Positions 8,917 to 16,885 of a stretch of DNA of 64,000 nt are shown one piece after another. The notes beneath the pieces are model-generated. The model was not told the DNA's origin. It saw only the letters and a program-made list of their open reading frames with translations, and ran no database searches. Numbering within the stretch: the stretch's first letter is position 1; each line of letters opens with the position of its first letter. The translations under genes and the position numbers were made by a program. Source of the DNA: an uncultured Clostridia bacterium (GTDB lineage: Bacteria > Bacillota > Clostridia > Christensenellales > Aristaeellaceae). The stretch is taken from the NCBI GenBank assembly GCA_946414315.1, contig CAMKNZ010000001.1, positions 186,001 through 250,000 on the forward strand, written 5' to 3'.

Positions 8917-8945
8917 ATCATGTACCAGCCGCATTCGCTTGTCAA
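8917..8945 (-). promoter_or_regulatory. Promoter of the amylase gene
   Basis: On the minus strand TTGACA (8940-8945), 17-base spacer, CATGAT (8917-8922), with a leader of about 25 bases before the amylase ATG. Confidence 0.65.
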
Positions 8946-8998
8946 GTGTGAAAAAAGATGATATATTCCAAAAAAACGAGAAGGATTGACCGGAGCAT

Positions 8999-10054
8999 AT
9001 GGAACTGTTCTGCACAGACGGGGAATGGAACCGCTGTAAGACCCGTGAAAAACGCTGCACCTGGCTTTTCCGCGCCCTGGCGTGGTTTACGCCGGCGCTG
9101 TTTTTTGTTCTGTGCCTGTTTATCCGCACCGGTAATACCCGGACCATACACCCGGTGCTGCTGATTGCGACTGCGGTGCCCGGCGCCGCCGCGATCATCG
9201 TCTGGGTGCTTTTCACCCGTCCCGCCCGGCAGGAGCTGAAGCATCTGGAAATGCTGCGGAACGGATCGCTGGATATTCGGGAAGGAACGCTGACCGTAAC
9301 CCGAGAAAGCTTCCGGATCCCGAAGAGCGTCCGCGTCCGCCGGGTGATCCTGGAAACCGGTGAGGAGCGCCCGTCCCTGCTGAACGTGGATGAGCGCTGG
9401 GTCGGCCGGATGCCGCCGGACGGATCAAAAGTCCGGCTCGCCGCTGTGCACAGCTATATCGCCGGGGCGGAGATCTGCGAATGTGCCGCCGGCGTAAAGG
9501 CGGAGCCGCGGAAGGTTTCCGCTGTCCGTACCTTCTTCCGGGGTGTATCGGCGGTCTTCCCGCTGCTGATCCTCTGGGCCTTCGCCGTGCTGATCTTCGG
9601 AAGCTTCATCTTTTACCAGATTACAGACACCTCCCCGGCTCACAAGATCACCCTGTATGTGGACGGTGTGACCGTGAACGAGAACCAGCTGGCCGAGCTG
9701 CTGGAAAAGCAGCTTCCGGATCCGATCAGAATGGTCCGGATCCATCCCTTCAGCTACCAGATGTTCGGAACGGACGAATTGAAAACCGCGGACCTGTATA
9801 TCATTCCGGATTCCCGGAAGGAAGAGTATCGGGACTGGTTCGTTCCGGATGATCCGGGCATTCCGGTATATGATCCGGAAACCGGCCTGATAATCGCCGG
9901 GGAATGGTTCCGGTATGTATCGGAAGGCGAAACTGCGGAGCCCTGGCGGTTGTATACCGGCGCCGGATCCGCCCACCTGGAGGACGGTCTGGCCGCGCAG
10001 GCGGCGCAGCTGCTGATCTCCGTAACTGATACAGCAAAGGAGGAAACCCCATGA
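8999..10054 (+). CDS. Membrane protein of unknown function, coupled to the galactanase
   Basis: I do not recognise this 351-residue protein. Two hydrophobic segments near residues 20-45 and 50-75 are followed by a soluble cytoplasm-like part (about 75-185). A third helix (about 190-215) follows, then a C-terminal domain with ITLYVDGVTVNENQLAELL and ADLYIIPDSRKEEY. The order suggests a sensor-like or scaffold membrane protein with a terminal extracytoplasmic domain. The ATG at 8999 has GGAG eight bases upstream. Its stop overlaps the start of the GH53 gene by four bases (ATGA), so it is translated together with the galactanase. A link to galactan use or galactanase secretion is guilt by association only. 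Confidence 0.6.
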   Translation: MELFCTDGEWNRCKTREKRCTWLFRALAWFTPALFFVLCLFIRTGNTRTIHPVLLIATAVPGAAAIIVWVLFTRPARQELKHLEMLRNGSLDIREGTLTVTRESFRIPKSVRVRRVILETGEERPSLLNVDERWVGRMPPDGSKVRLAAVHSYIAGAEICECAAGVKAEPRKVSAVRTFFRGVSAVFPLLILWAFAVLIFGSFIFYQITDTSPAHKITLYVDGVTVNENQLAELLEKQLPDPIRMVRIHPFSYQMFGTDELKTADLYIIPDSRKEEYRDWFVPDDPGIPVYDPETGLIIAGEWFRYVSEGETAEPWRLYTGAGSAHLEDGLAAQAAQLLISVTDTAKEETP

Positions 10055-12015
10055 ACGCACGGCTTCCGGTCATCATCCTGCTGATCCTCTCCCTGATCCC
10101 GGTCCTGCCTTTTACCGCCATGGCCGAAGAGGCGCCTTCTTCGCTCCATGTAAAAAAAGTGGAAAACCTGCCGGAGGATTTCATTTTCGGCATGGACGTG
10201 TCCAGCGTCCTGGCTGAAGAGGCCAGCGGCGTCAGGTATTATGACTTTGACGGGAACGAGACCGATCTGTTCCGGCTCCTGGCGGATAACGGCATCAATT
10301 ATATCCGCGTCCGGGTCTGGAATAACCCATGGGACGATGAAGGCCGCGGATTCGGCGGAGGCAACTGCGACATCGCCGCAGCCGTGGAGATCGGAAAGCG
10401 CGCCGCAGCCTGCGGCATGAAGCTGCTGGTGGACTTCCATTATTCCGACTTCTGGGCGGACCCGGGCAAGCAGATGGTACCCCGGGCCTGGGCCGGCATG
10501 GAGATCGGAGAGAAGACGCAGGCAGCCTATGACTATATTCTGGACTGCATGACCCGGCTGAAAAACGCCGGCGTGGACGTGGGCATGGTGCAGCTTGGCA
10601 ACGAGACCAACGGCGCAATGGCCGGGGAAAAAACCTGGATGAACATCGCTTACCTGATGGACGCCGGTGCCCGCGCGACCCGGGAGGTTTATCCGGATGC
10701 CCTGATCGCCCTCCATTTCGCCAATCCGGAGAACACGGACAGTTACCGGACCTACGCGAAAAAAATAGATTATTATGAGAAAAACGGTCTTATCCATTAC
10801 GACGTCTTTGCCACGTCCTATTATCCCTACTGGCACGGCACCCTGGACAACCTCTCCGCGATCCTCACCAAGATCGCCGATACCTACGGCAAGAAGGTCA
10901 TGGTTATGGAAACCTCCTATGCCTTCACAGAGGAGGACACCGACTTCTCTGCCAACACCATCGGCGGAGGCGGCGGCATCGTAAAGGATTATCCCTTCAC
11001 ACCCCAGGGCCAGGCCAACTGCGTCCGGAACATCACGGACACGGTTGTCAACCGTACCCCCTCCGGTATCGGTGTCTGCTACTGGGAAGGCGCCTGGATC
11101 ACTGTGGGCACAGACAGCTGGGAAGAGAACCATGAAAAATGGGAACGGTACGGTTCCGGCTGGGCCAGCAGCTACGCCGGGATCTATGATCCCAAAGACG
11201 CCGGAAAATGGTACGGCGGCAGTGCCGTGGACAACCAGACTTTCTTTGACGCTGCAGGCCGCCCGCTGGAATCCCTGAAGGTCTTCCGCCTGATGCGGAC
11301 CGGCAATGAGACCGACCCCGTTCCGGACGCGCTGGAAGAGCCGGAGATCATCTGCGACCTGAATATGCCCCTTGTGCTGCCGGAAACCGTGAACGCCGTC
11401 ATGACCGACGACAGCCGGCAGGCCGTACCGGTCACCTGGAACCTGACGGAGGAACAGGACCGGAAGATGCATGAAAGCGGTCCCGCACAGTATGAAATTG
11501 CCGGGGAAGCCGGAGGCATGGAAGCGAAATGCTGGGTATCCATGATCGAATACAATTTCCTGCGGGATTACAGTTTTGAAGAGGATGACGGTTCCTGGGT
11601 CTTCACGGATCTGAAGAAAGCGGACGAGCTGTATATTGAGGACAAGAAGACCGACTCCCTGACCGGATCGAAACACGCTCATTTCTGGAGCGCCGCGCAG
11701 AACAGTGTGGAGTTTACCCTGGAGCAGACCGTCCCGGACCTGCCGGAAGGCAAATTCAAATTTGCCGTCTCTGTCATGGGCGGCGACTGCGGAGAGACCG
11801 ATATCTATGCCTATATAAAGATCGACGGTGAAGAGGTCGCCCGGTCGGAACATATCCCGATTACCGGATACAACAGCTGGAACCAGGGGATCGTTCCGGT
11901 TTTTGATCATCCGGCAGGGACAAAAGTGACCGTCGGCGTCTATGTGAAATGCCAGGGAGCCGGCAACGGCGCCTGGGGAAAAATCGACGACGCGATGCTC
12001 AATTCTGTGCAGTAA
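10051..12015 (+). CDS. Secreted arabinogalactan endo-beta-1,4-galactanase (GH53) with C-terminal binding domain
   Basis: A 654-residue exported enzyme that cleaves beta-1,4-galactan side chains of pectin. The signal peptide ends TAMA|EE. The GH53 barrel runs from about residue 45 to 405, beginning FIFGMDVSSVLAEE. The acid/base Glu is in VQLGNETNG and the nucleophile Glu in VMVMETSYAF. An Ig-like linker domain follows (AVPVTWNLTEEQ). The last 150 residues (NFLRDYSFEEDDGSWVF to the end) form a beta-sandwich that resembles galactan-binding CBM61 modules, often found with GH53. A GGAGG site lies within the end of the preceding gene. Products would be galacto-oligosaccharides. No anchor motif is visible. 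Confidence 0.93.
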   Translation: MNARLPVIILLILSLIPVLPFTAMAEEAPSSLHVKKVENLPEDFIFGMDVSSVLAEEASGVRYYDFDGNETDLFRLLADNGINYIRVRVWNNPWDDEGRGFGGGNCDIAAAVEIGKRAAACGMKLLVDFHYSDFWADPGKQMVPRAWAGMEIGEKTQAAYDYILDCMTRLKNAGVDVGMVQLGNETNGAMAGEKTWMNIAYLMDAGARATREVYPDALIALHFANPENTDSYRTYAKKIDYYEKNGLIHYDVFATSYYPYWHGTLDNLSAILTKIADTYGKKVMVMETSYAFTEEDTDFSANTIGGGGGIVKDYPFTPQGQANCVRNITDTVVNRTPSGIGVCYWEGAWITVGTDSWEENHEKWERYGSGWASSYAGIYDPKDAGKWYGGSAVDNQTFFDAAGRPLESLKVFRLMRTGNETDPVPDALEEPEIICDLNMPLVLPETVNAVMTDDSRQAVPVTWNLTEEQDRKMHESGPAQYEIAGEAGGMEAKCWVSMIEYNFLRDYSFEEDDGSWVFTDLKKADELYIEDKKTDSLTGSKHAHFWSAAQNSVEFTLEQTVPDLPEGKFKFAVSVMGGDCGETDIYAYIKIDGEEVARSEHIPITGYNSWNQGIVPVFDHPAGTKVTVGVYVKCQGAGNGAWGKIDDAMLNSVQ

Positions 12016-12036
12016 AACCCTTTCCGGCCACAAGAT

Positions 12037-12054
12037 ATTGAAAACGATACCAAT
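12037..12054. promoter_or_regulatory. cre-like operator (CcpA or other LacI-family regulator)
   Basis: ATTGAAAACGATACCAAT matches the catabolite-responsive element consensus WWTGNAARCGNWWWCAWW at all but one position. It lies about 35 bases upstream of the -35 of the maltodextrin importer promoter. That position is typical of CcpA activation or of a local MalR-type regulator rather than simple blocking of polymerase. Confidence 0.55.
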
Positions 12055-12088
12055 TACGGAAAATCAAGGCTTTGAGAAAAAATAACTG

Positions 12089-12118
12089 TTGACAAAACGA
12101 CCGCTTTGGTTTTACAAT
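12089..12118 (+). promoter_or_regulatory. Sigma-A promoter of the maltodextrin importer operon
   Basis: Perfect TTGACA (12089-12094), 18-base spacer, TACAAT (12113-12118). The leader to the binding-protein ATG is about 90 bases. Confidence 0.85.
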
Positions 12119-12217
12119 ATTCCCGAATTTGAACGGAATGAATCAGACAAAAGAAAAGGAGGATTTTGTCTGGTTTTGATTCCGGCAAAAATAAAATACT
12201 TTAAAAGGAGAATGTCT

Positions 12218-13738
12218 ATGAAAAAGTTCCTTGCCATCCTGATGGCGGCCATTATGACGCTGTCCATGATGTCCTTCGCGTCTGCTGACGGCGCCTATGA
12301 CATCACCCTCTGGATCCCTGAAGAAGCCGTCGAACTGACCAAGACTCAGATCGAAGACTTCAACGCTTCCAATGAACTGGGAGTTACCTTCAACGCAACG
12401 ATCGAGCCCGTTTCCGAAGCGAATTCGGCGACCAGCATGATCACCGACGTTGAAGCCGGTGCCGATGTCTTCTTCTTCGCGCAGGACCAGTTCGCCCGCC
12501 TCGTGCAGGCCGGCGCCCTGGCTAAGATCGATGAAGAAACCGCCGCGAAACTCAAGGAAGAAAACGACGTGAGCGCCGTGACCGCCGCCACCTCCGGCGA
12601 GGCCATGTACGCTTATCCCCTGACCGCGGACAACGGCTATTTCATGTACTATGACAAGAGCGTCATCCCGGAAGAGGATGTCGACTCCATGGAAAAGCTG
12701 ATCGCTGACTGCGAAGCCGCCCAGAAGTACTTCGCTTTCGAGATGCAGACTTCCGCCTGGTACCTGGCTTCCTTCTTCTTCGCCACCGGCTGTAAGTCCG
12801 AGTGGAAGACCGACGATGAAGGCGAATTCATCGAAGTGGCCGACACCTTCAACAGCCCCGAAGGCCTGATCGCCGTCAAGGGTATGCACAAGCTGGTCAC
12901 CTCCCCCTTCCATCTGAGCAGCTCCAAGACCGCTGAGTTCGCCTCCGGCGCCGCGGTAGTCGTTTCCGGTATCTGGGACTATGAAACCGCCAAGGATATC
13001 CTGGGCGACAACATGGGCGTCACGGATCTGCCTTCCTTCGAAGTGGATGGCGTGGAATATCACCTGGGTTCCTTCTCCGGCTGCAAACTGCTGGGCGTGA
13101 AGCCGCAGGTTGATGCCGGCAAGGCGGAAGCGCTGACCGCGCTGGCTGTTTACCTGACCGGTGAAAAGTGCCAGCTGGAACGGTTCGATGCCCGCGCCTG
13201 GGGTCCCTCCAACCTGGTTGCCCAGTCTTCCGAGGCCGTCCAGGCCAACCCCGGCCTGCTCGCGCTGCAGAAGCAGAATCCCTACGCCACTGTGCAGGGA
13301 CAGATCCATGGTTCCTGGTGGGATATCGCCAAGGTCATCGGTGACGATGTCAAGGCTGCTGAAGACGACGCCGGCCTGCAGGCTGCGCTGGACAACTACT
13401 ACGACAAGATCGCCGGCCTGTTCAACCTGGCTGACGACGTGAAGTATGGCTGGACCGTCATCGGTATGTATAACGAAGCTGACGGCTTCTTCTTCACCGA
13501 TTACAGCGACGGCAAGGAAACCTGGACCGCCGACCTGGCCATGGTCAAGGGCGACGACGGCCTGTGGAAGACCGAAGCTGCCTGGGATCTGGCTGAAGGC
13601 GTCGAGTTCAAAGTCCGTCAGGGCCTGAGCTGGGACAACGCTTTCCCGGCCGACAACTTCAAGGTTGAAGCAGCCGGCACTTACTTCATCGCCTTTGATG
13701 AAGCTTCCGGCGAAGTCAGCCTGGTGCCCGCCGAATAA
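12218..13738 (+). CDS. Maltodextrin-type sugar-binding protein (MalE-like) with extra C-terminal beta domain
   Basis: A 506-residue extracytoplasmic binding protein for a carbohydrate ABC importer. The start at 12218 is seven bases after AAAAGGAG; an ATG six bases earlier is too close to it. The signal peptide MKKFLAILMAAIMTLSMMSFASA|D has no lipobox Cys. The SBP fold spans about residues 24-400 (ITLWIPEEAVELTKTQIEDF, MYAYPLTADNGYFMYYDKS). It is longer than the usual 400 residues because of an added domain at about 404-506 (WTVIGMYNEADGFFFTDY, FKVRQGLSWDNAFPADNF). That domain resembles the starch-binding repeats of Bacteroidetes SusE/SusF. It is the first gene of the operon and is followed by a stem-loop. 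Maltodextrin specificity is inferred from family, operon and the nearby amylase. Confidence 0.88.
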   Translation: MKKFLAILMAAIMTLSMMSFASADGAYDITLWIPEEAVELTKTQIEDFNASNELGVTFNATIEPVSEANSATSMITDVEAGADVFFFAQDQFARLVQAGALAKIDEETAAKLKEENDVSAVTAATSGEAMYAYPLTADNGYFMYYDKSVIPEEDVDSMEKLIADCEAAQKYFAFEMQTSAWYLASFFFATGCKSEWKTDDEGEFIEVADTFNSPEGLIAVKGMHKLVTSPFHLSSSKTAEFASGAAVVVSGIWDYETAKDILGDNMGVTDLPSFEVDGVEYHLGSFSGCKLLGVKPQVDAGKAEALTALAVYLTGEKCQLERFDARAWGPSNLVAQSSEAVQANPGLLALQKQNPYATVQGQIHGSWWDIAKVIGDDVKAAEDDAGLQAALDNYYDKIAGLFNLADDVKYGWTVIGMYNEADGFFFTDYSDGKETWTADLAMVKGDDGLWKTEAAWDLAEGVEFKVRQGLSWDNAFPADNFKVEAAGTYFIAFDEASGEVSLVPAE

Positions 13739-13755
13739 TTCAAAGCAGTGATTCC

Positions 13756-13785
13756 GGCCGGAGCCTATCATGATTGGCTCCGGCC
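13756..13785 (+). terminator. Stem-loop after the binding-protein gene
   Basis: GGCCGGAGCC and GGCTCCGGCC form a perfect 10-bp stem with a 10-base loop, followed by only three T. It probably acts as a 3' stabiliser or partial terminator that raises binding-protein mRNA above that of the permeases. Confidence 0.7.
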
Positions 13786-13843
13786 TTTCCCGTAAAGAAC
13801 GGGATCATACCGAGTCCGGAAGAAACAGAAACGGGGGATGTCT

Positions 13844-15868
13844 ATGACAAATCAGGGTTTGGACACCGGCGCACAGACCCCGCAGCGAAAGATACCTCTG
13901 ATCGTACATATTTTGCTGGCGCAGGTCGCGGTGGTGCTGTGCTGCCTGCTGGCCTGGTATCTGTGCGAAAACGTTGTGCAGAAAACGTATTCCGACGCCA
14001 CCTACCGGACAGAACTGGAAATGGTGGACAACAACTACAATGCCATGGGATACCTGAAGGGAGAAGGCGGGAAGATTGCCGCCCTTCAGTATAACAAGGT
14101 CAGCGAAGTCATCACCAAGAAGCCCTTCTATCAGGATATCGTGGACGAGATGGGCCTGCTCCATGCGGACGAGCTGAAAGCGGGCCGCCCGCTCAGCGAG
14201 CAGGATCTGACCGCAGGCCGCCTGATGGACCGTGTGCAGTGGGGCTATGACGAAAAGGACGAAACCGGGCGGACCATCACGATCGATGTGACCTACTCCG
14301 ATCCGGCGGAAGCCGAAGAGATCAGCAACCGGCTGGCTGAAAAGCTGAACGCGATCCTGATGGACAAGTCCAAATTCCCGGGACCGCCCATCAACCAGCC
14401 GAACCGGATCGAACATATCGGCCTGATTCAGGAGCCGGTCCGCACCGGTCCGAATACCCTGGTCTGGGTGATCATCGCGGGTATCATCGCCGAAGGCGTA
14501 TTCCTGACCATGGCCTTCCAGACGGGATGGAAAAACAAGCTGACCTGCATCATCATGGGCTTTGCGAACCTGAGCCGGGGCCAGATCCTTCGCGGTCTCC
14601 TCTTCTTCGTGTTCGAAGTCGTTGCGATCGGCTATATGGTCGGATGGGGCGTCGGATGGATGCAGAAACTGCCGACGCTGGGTACGGTGAAGACAGAACA
14701 TTACGCGCTGAAAGCAGGCGGCCAGGAAGTCGTTACCTACGGCGACGATTCCTTCAAGATCCTGCTCTACGGTGTGCTGACGATCTTCTTCATCGGCGCG
14801 ATCATCTATACCTACTACCAGAATGTCAAACAGGGCCGTCTGGCCGCGGCTATCGAAGCCAGGGGTAAAAAGCTCAAGAGCGGCAAGGAAGACCTGCGGT
14901 CCCTGGTGGACGACCAGTTCCACAAGACCCTGCTGGCGCTGCCGGTGACCGGTATCATCGTTTTCACGGTCATGCCGATTATCTTCATGGTGCTGGTGGC
15001 GTTCACCAACTACAGCGGACCCCTGGACGGAAAAGAAAACCTGTTCAGCTGGGTCGGACTGGACAACTTTAACCAGCTGCTGACGTGGACGTCTTCCGGT
15101 TCCGGAAACAAGACGTTTATGGCGACCTTCGGCGAAATCCTGGCCTGGACGCTGATCTGGGCGTTCTTCGCCACCTTCACGAACTATTTCCTGGGCATGT
15201 TCGTGGCCATGGCGATCAACAAGAAGGGCATCAAGCTGAAGAAGATGTGGCGGACCATCCTGGTCCTGACCATCGCCATTCCGCAGTTCATCTCCCTCCT
15301 GTACGTGTCCAAGATGTTCGACAAGAACGGGATCATCAATTCCTTCCTGTTGAATATGGGCTGGATTGATAAGGCGCTTCCCTTCTGGGAGGACGCGACA
15401 TGGGCCCGGGTCACCGTGATCCTGATCAACATCTGGATCGGTATCCCCTATCTGATGCTGATCACTACCGGTATCCTGATGAATATCCCCGCGGACCTGT
15501 ACGAATCCGCCCGCATCGACGGCGCCAATCCCTGGCAGCAGTATACGCGGATCACACTGCCGTATATGCTGTTCGTTACCGGTCCGTATCTGCTGACCAG
15601 TTTTACCGGGAACATGAACAACTTCAACGTGATCTACCTGCTGACGGGCGGCGGGCCGACAAAGCTCGGTGCATACAGCGCGGGCGGCGTATCCGCCGGA
15701 GAGACCGACCTGCTGATCACCTGGCTGTTCAAGATCACCCAGGGCGGCGATCACCTGTATTACCAGGCTTCGGTCGTCGGTATCCTGGTGTTCCTGGTCG
15801 TCGCCCTGATCACCCTGCTGGTCTACAGCCGGCTGCCGTCCAATAAGAATGAGGAGGATTTCCAGTGA
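13844..15868 (+). CDS. Sugar ABC transporter permease (MalF-like) with N-terminal Wzz-like ectodomain
   Basis: A 674-residue permease, far longer than the usual 300-450. The C-terminal 300 residues carry the MalF core with the EAA-loop sequence ESARIDGANPWQQYTRITLP that contacts the ATPase. The middle has three to four extra helices, as in other clostridial MalF proteins (NLSRGQILRGLLFFVFEV). Residues 1-225 are distinct: helix 17-40, an extracytoplasmic segment of about 160 residues containing TITIDVTYSDPAEAEEISNR, then a Pro-containing stretch and a second helix at about 205-225. This helix-ectodomain-helix layout looks like Wzz/YveK chain-length regulators. The ATG at 13844 is six bases after a G5 run; an earlier in-frame ATG at 13838 abuts the run. 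The stop overlaps malG (TGATG). Confidence 0.88.
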   Translation: MTNQGLDTGAQTPQRKIPLIVHILLAQVAVVLCCLLAWYLCENVVQKTYSDATYRTELEMVDNNYNAMGYLKGEGGKIAALQYNKVSEVITKKPFYQDIVDEMGLLHADELKAGRPLSEQDLTAGRLMDRVQWGYDEKDETGRTITIDVTYSDPAEAEEISNRLAEKLNAILMDKSKFPGPPINQPNRIEHIGLIQEPVRTGPNTLVWVIIAGIIAEGVFLTMAFQTGWKNKLTCIIMGFANLSRGQILRGLLFFVFEVVAIGYMVGWGVGWMQKLPTLGTVKTEHYALKAGGQEVVTYGDDSFKILLYGVLTIFFIGAIIYTYYQNVKQGRLAAAIEARGKKLKSGKEDLRSLVDDQFHKTLLALPVTGIIVFTVMPIIFMVLVAFTNYSGPLDGKENLFSWVGLDNFNQLLTWTSSGSGNKTFMATFGEILAWTLIWAFFATFTNYFLGMFVAMAINKKGIKLKKMWRTILVLTIAIPQFISLLYVSKMFDKNGIINSFLLNMGWIDKALPFWEDATWARVTVILINIWIGIPYLMLITTGILMNIPADLYESARIDGANPWQQYTRITLPYMLFVTGPYLLTSFTGNMNNFNVIYLLTGGGPTKLGAYSAGGVSAGETDLLITWLFKITQGGDHLYYQASVVGILVFLVVALITLLVYSRLPSNKNEEDFQ

Positions 15869-16764
15869 TGAGCAATGCAATGACGAACACGGCCTCCTCC
15901 CAGCCGAAAATGAAACAGCATATGGGTCTGAAGGCCTCCCGGACGATCGGCAATACCCTGATCTACATCATGCTGATCGTGATCAGTATTATCTGGCTGG
16001 TTCCCTTTGTTTTCATCGTACTGCAGTCCTTCCGGGTGGAATCGACGCACCAGGTCGGATACGTTATGCCGCAGGTCTGGGGACTGAATAACTACACGGA
16101 GTTGTTCAATTCCAATTTCCCCCGCTGGTATGTGAACACCTTCATCTCCGCCCTGTGCACCTGTATCCTGCAGACGATCATCGTTCTGTGCATGAGCTAC
16201 ACCCTTTCCCGTTTCCGCTTCAAAATGCGCAAACCCCTGATGAAGCTCATGCTGATCCTGGGACTGTTTCCCGGAATGCTTGCCATGATCATTCTGTACC
16301 GCGTCCTGAAAGACCTCGGCCTGACGCAGGCCAACGCGGTTCCCGGCCTGATCCTGGTGTATGTCGCCTCTTCCGGCATGGGTTACTATGTATCAAAGGG
16401 TTTCTTTGATACGATCCCCAAATCGCTGGATGAAGCGGCCCGAATTGACGGCGCGACCCGGGCGCAGGTGCTGTACAAGATTATCCTGCCCCTGTCCAAA
16501 CCGATCGTGATCTATACCCTGCTGACCGCCTTCATGGGACCCTGGGGCGACTACGTATTCGCCCAGTATGTTTCCAACAATACGGCGGCGGGCATGAACG
16601 TGGCTGTCGGTCTGTACGGCTGGCTGAGCCAGGATCAGATCAACAAGAAATACACCATGTTCTGCGCCGGCGGCGTACTGGTCGCGGTGCCTGTCACCAT
16701 CCTGTTCATGTGCCTGCAGCGGTACTATGTTGAGGGTGTCACAGGCGGAGCGGTAAAAGGATGA
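15868..16764 (+). CDS. Sugar ABC transporter permease (MalG-like)
   Basis: A 298-residue inner-membrane permease with six predicted helices, the second half of the Mal-type heterodimeric channel. The EAA loop is present (DEAARIDGATRAQVLYKIIL) near residue 190. A GAGGAGG site is ten bases before the ATG, which shares its A with the malF stop; a GTG three bases earlier is a possible alternative. The C-terminus ends with the family-typical RYYVEGVTGGAVKG, expected to reach toward the substrate path. It is co-transcribed with the binding protein and MalF. A strongly folded RNA segment separates it from the ATPase gene. Confidence 0.95.
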   Translation: MSNAMTNTASSQPKMKQHMGLKASRTIGNTLIYIMLIVISIIWLVPFVFIVLQSFRVESTHQVGYVMPQVWGLNNYTELFNSNFPRWYVNTFISALCTCILQTIIVLCMSYTLSRFRFKMRKPLMKLMLILGLFPGMLAMIILYRVLKDLGLTQANAVPGLILVYVASSGMGYYVSKGFFDTIPKSLDEAARIDGATRAQVLYKIILPLSKPIVIYTLLTAFMGPWGDYVFAQYVSNNTAAGMNVAVGLYGWLSQDQINKKYTMFCAGGVLVAVPVTILFMCLQRYYVEGVTGGAVKG

Positions 16765-16859
16765 AGATCTGTTGACTGCCGGTGGCAGATATCTCAACAG
16801 ATCTGAATTCAAGCGAAACAAGCGAGCTCTGCAGTGCAGAGTCGCGTAGATTGAGCTTG
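16765..16859 (+). repeat. Two nested RNA hairpins between malG and the ATPase gene
   Basis: Hairpin one starts directly after the malG stop: AGATCTGTTGA/TCAACAGATCT with an inner CTGCC/GGCAG (16765-16804). Hairpin two is CTCTGCA/TGCAGAG extended by GCGA/TCGC (16822-16845) and enclosed by CAAGC/GCTTG (16810-16859). Neither ends in a T-run, so they are more likely an RNA stability or processing element than a terminator. Confidence 0.65.
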
Positions 16860-16885
16860 CGGGAAAAGGAGGTTTTTCAATCAAT

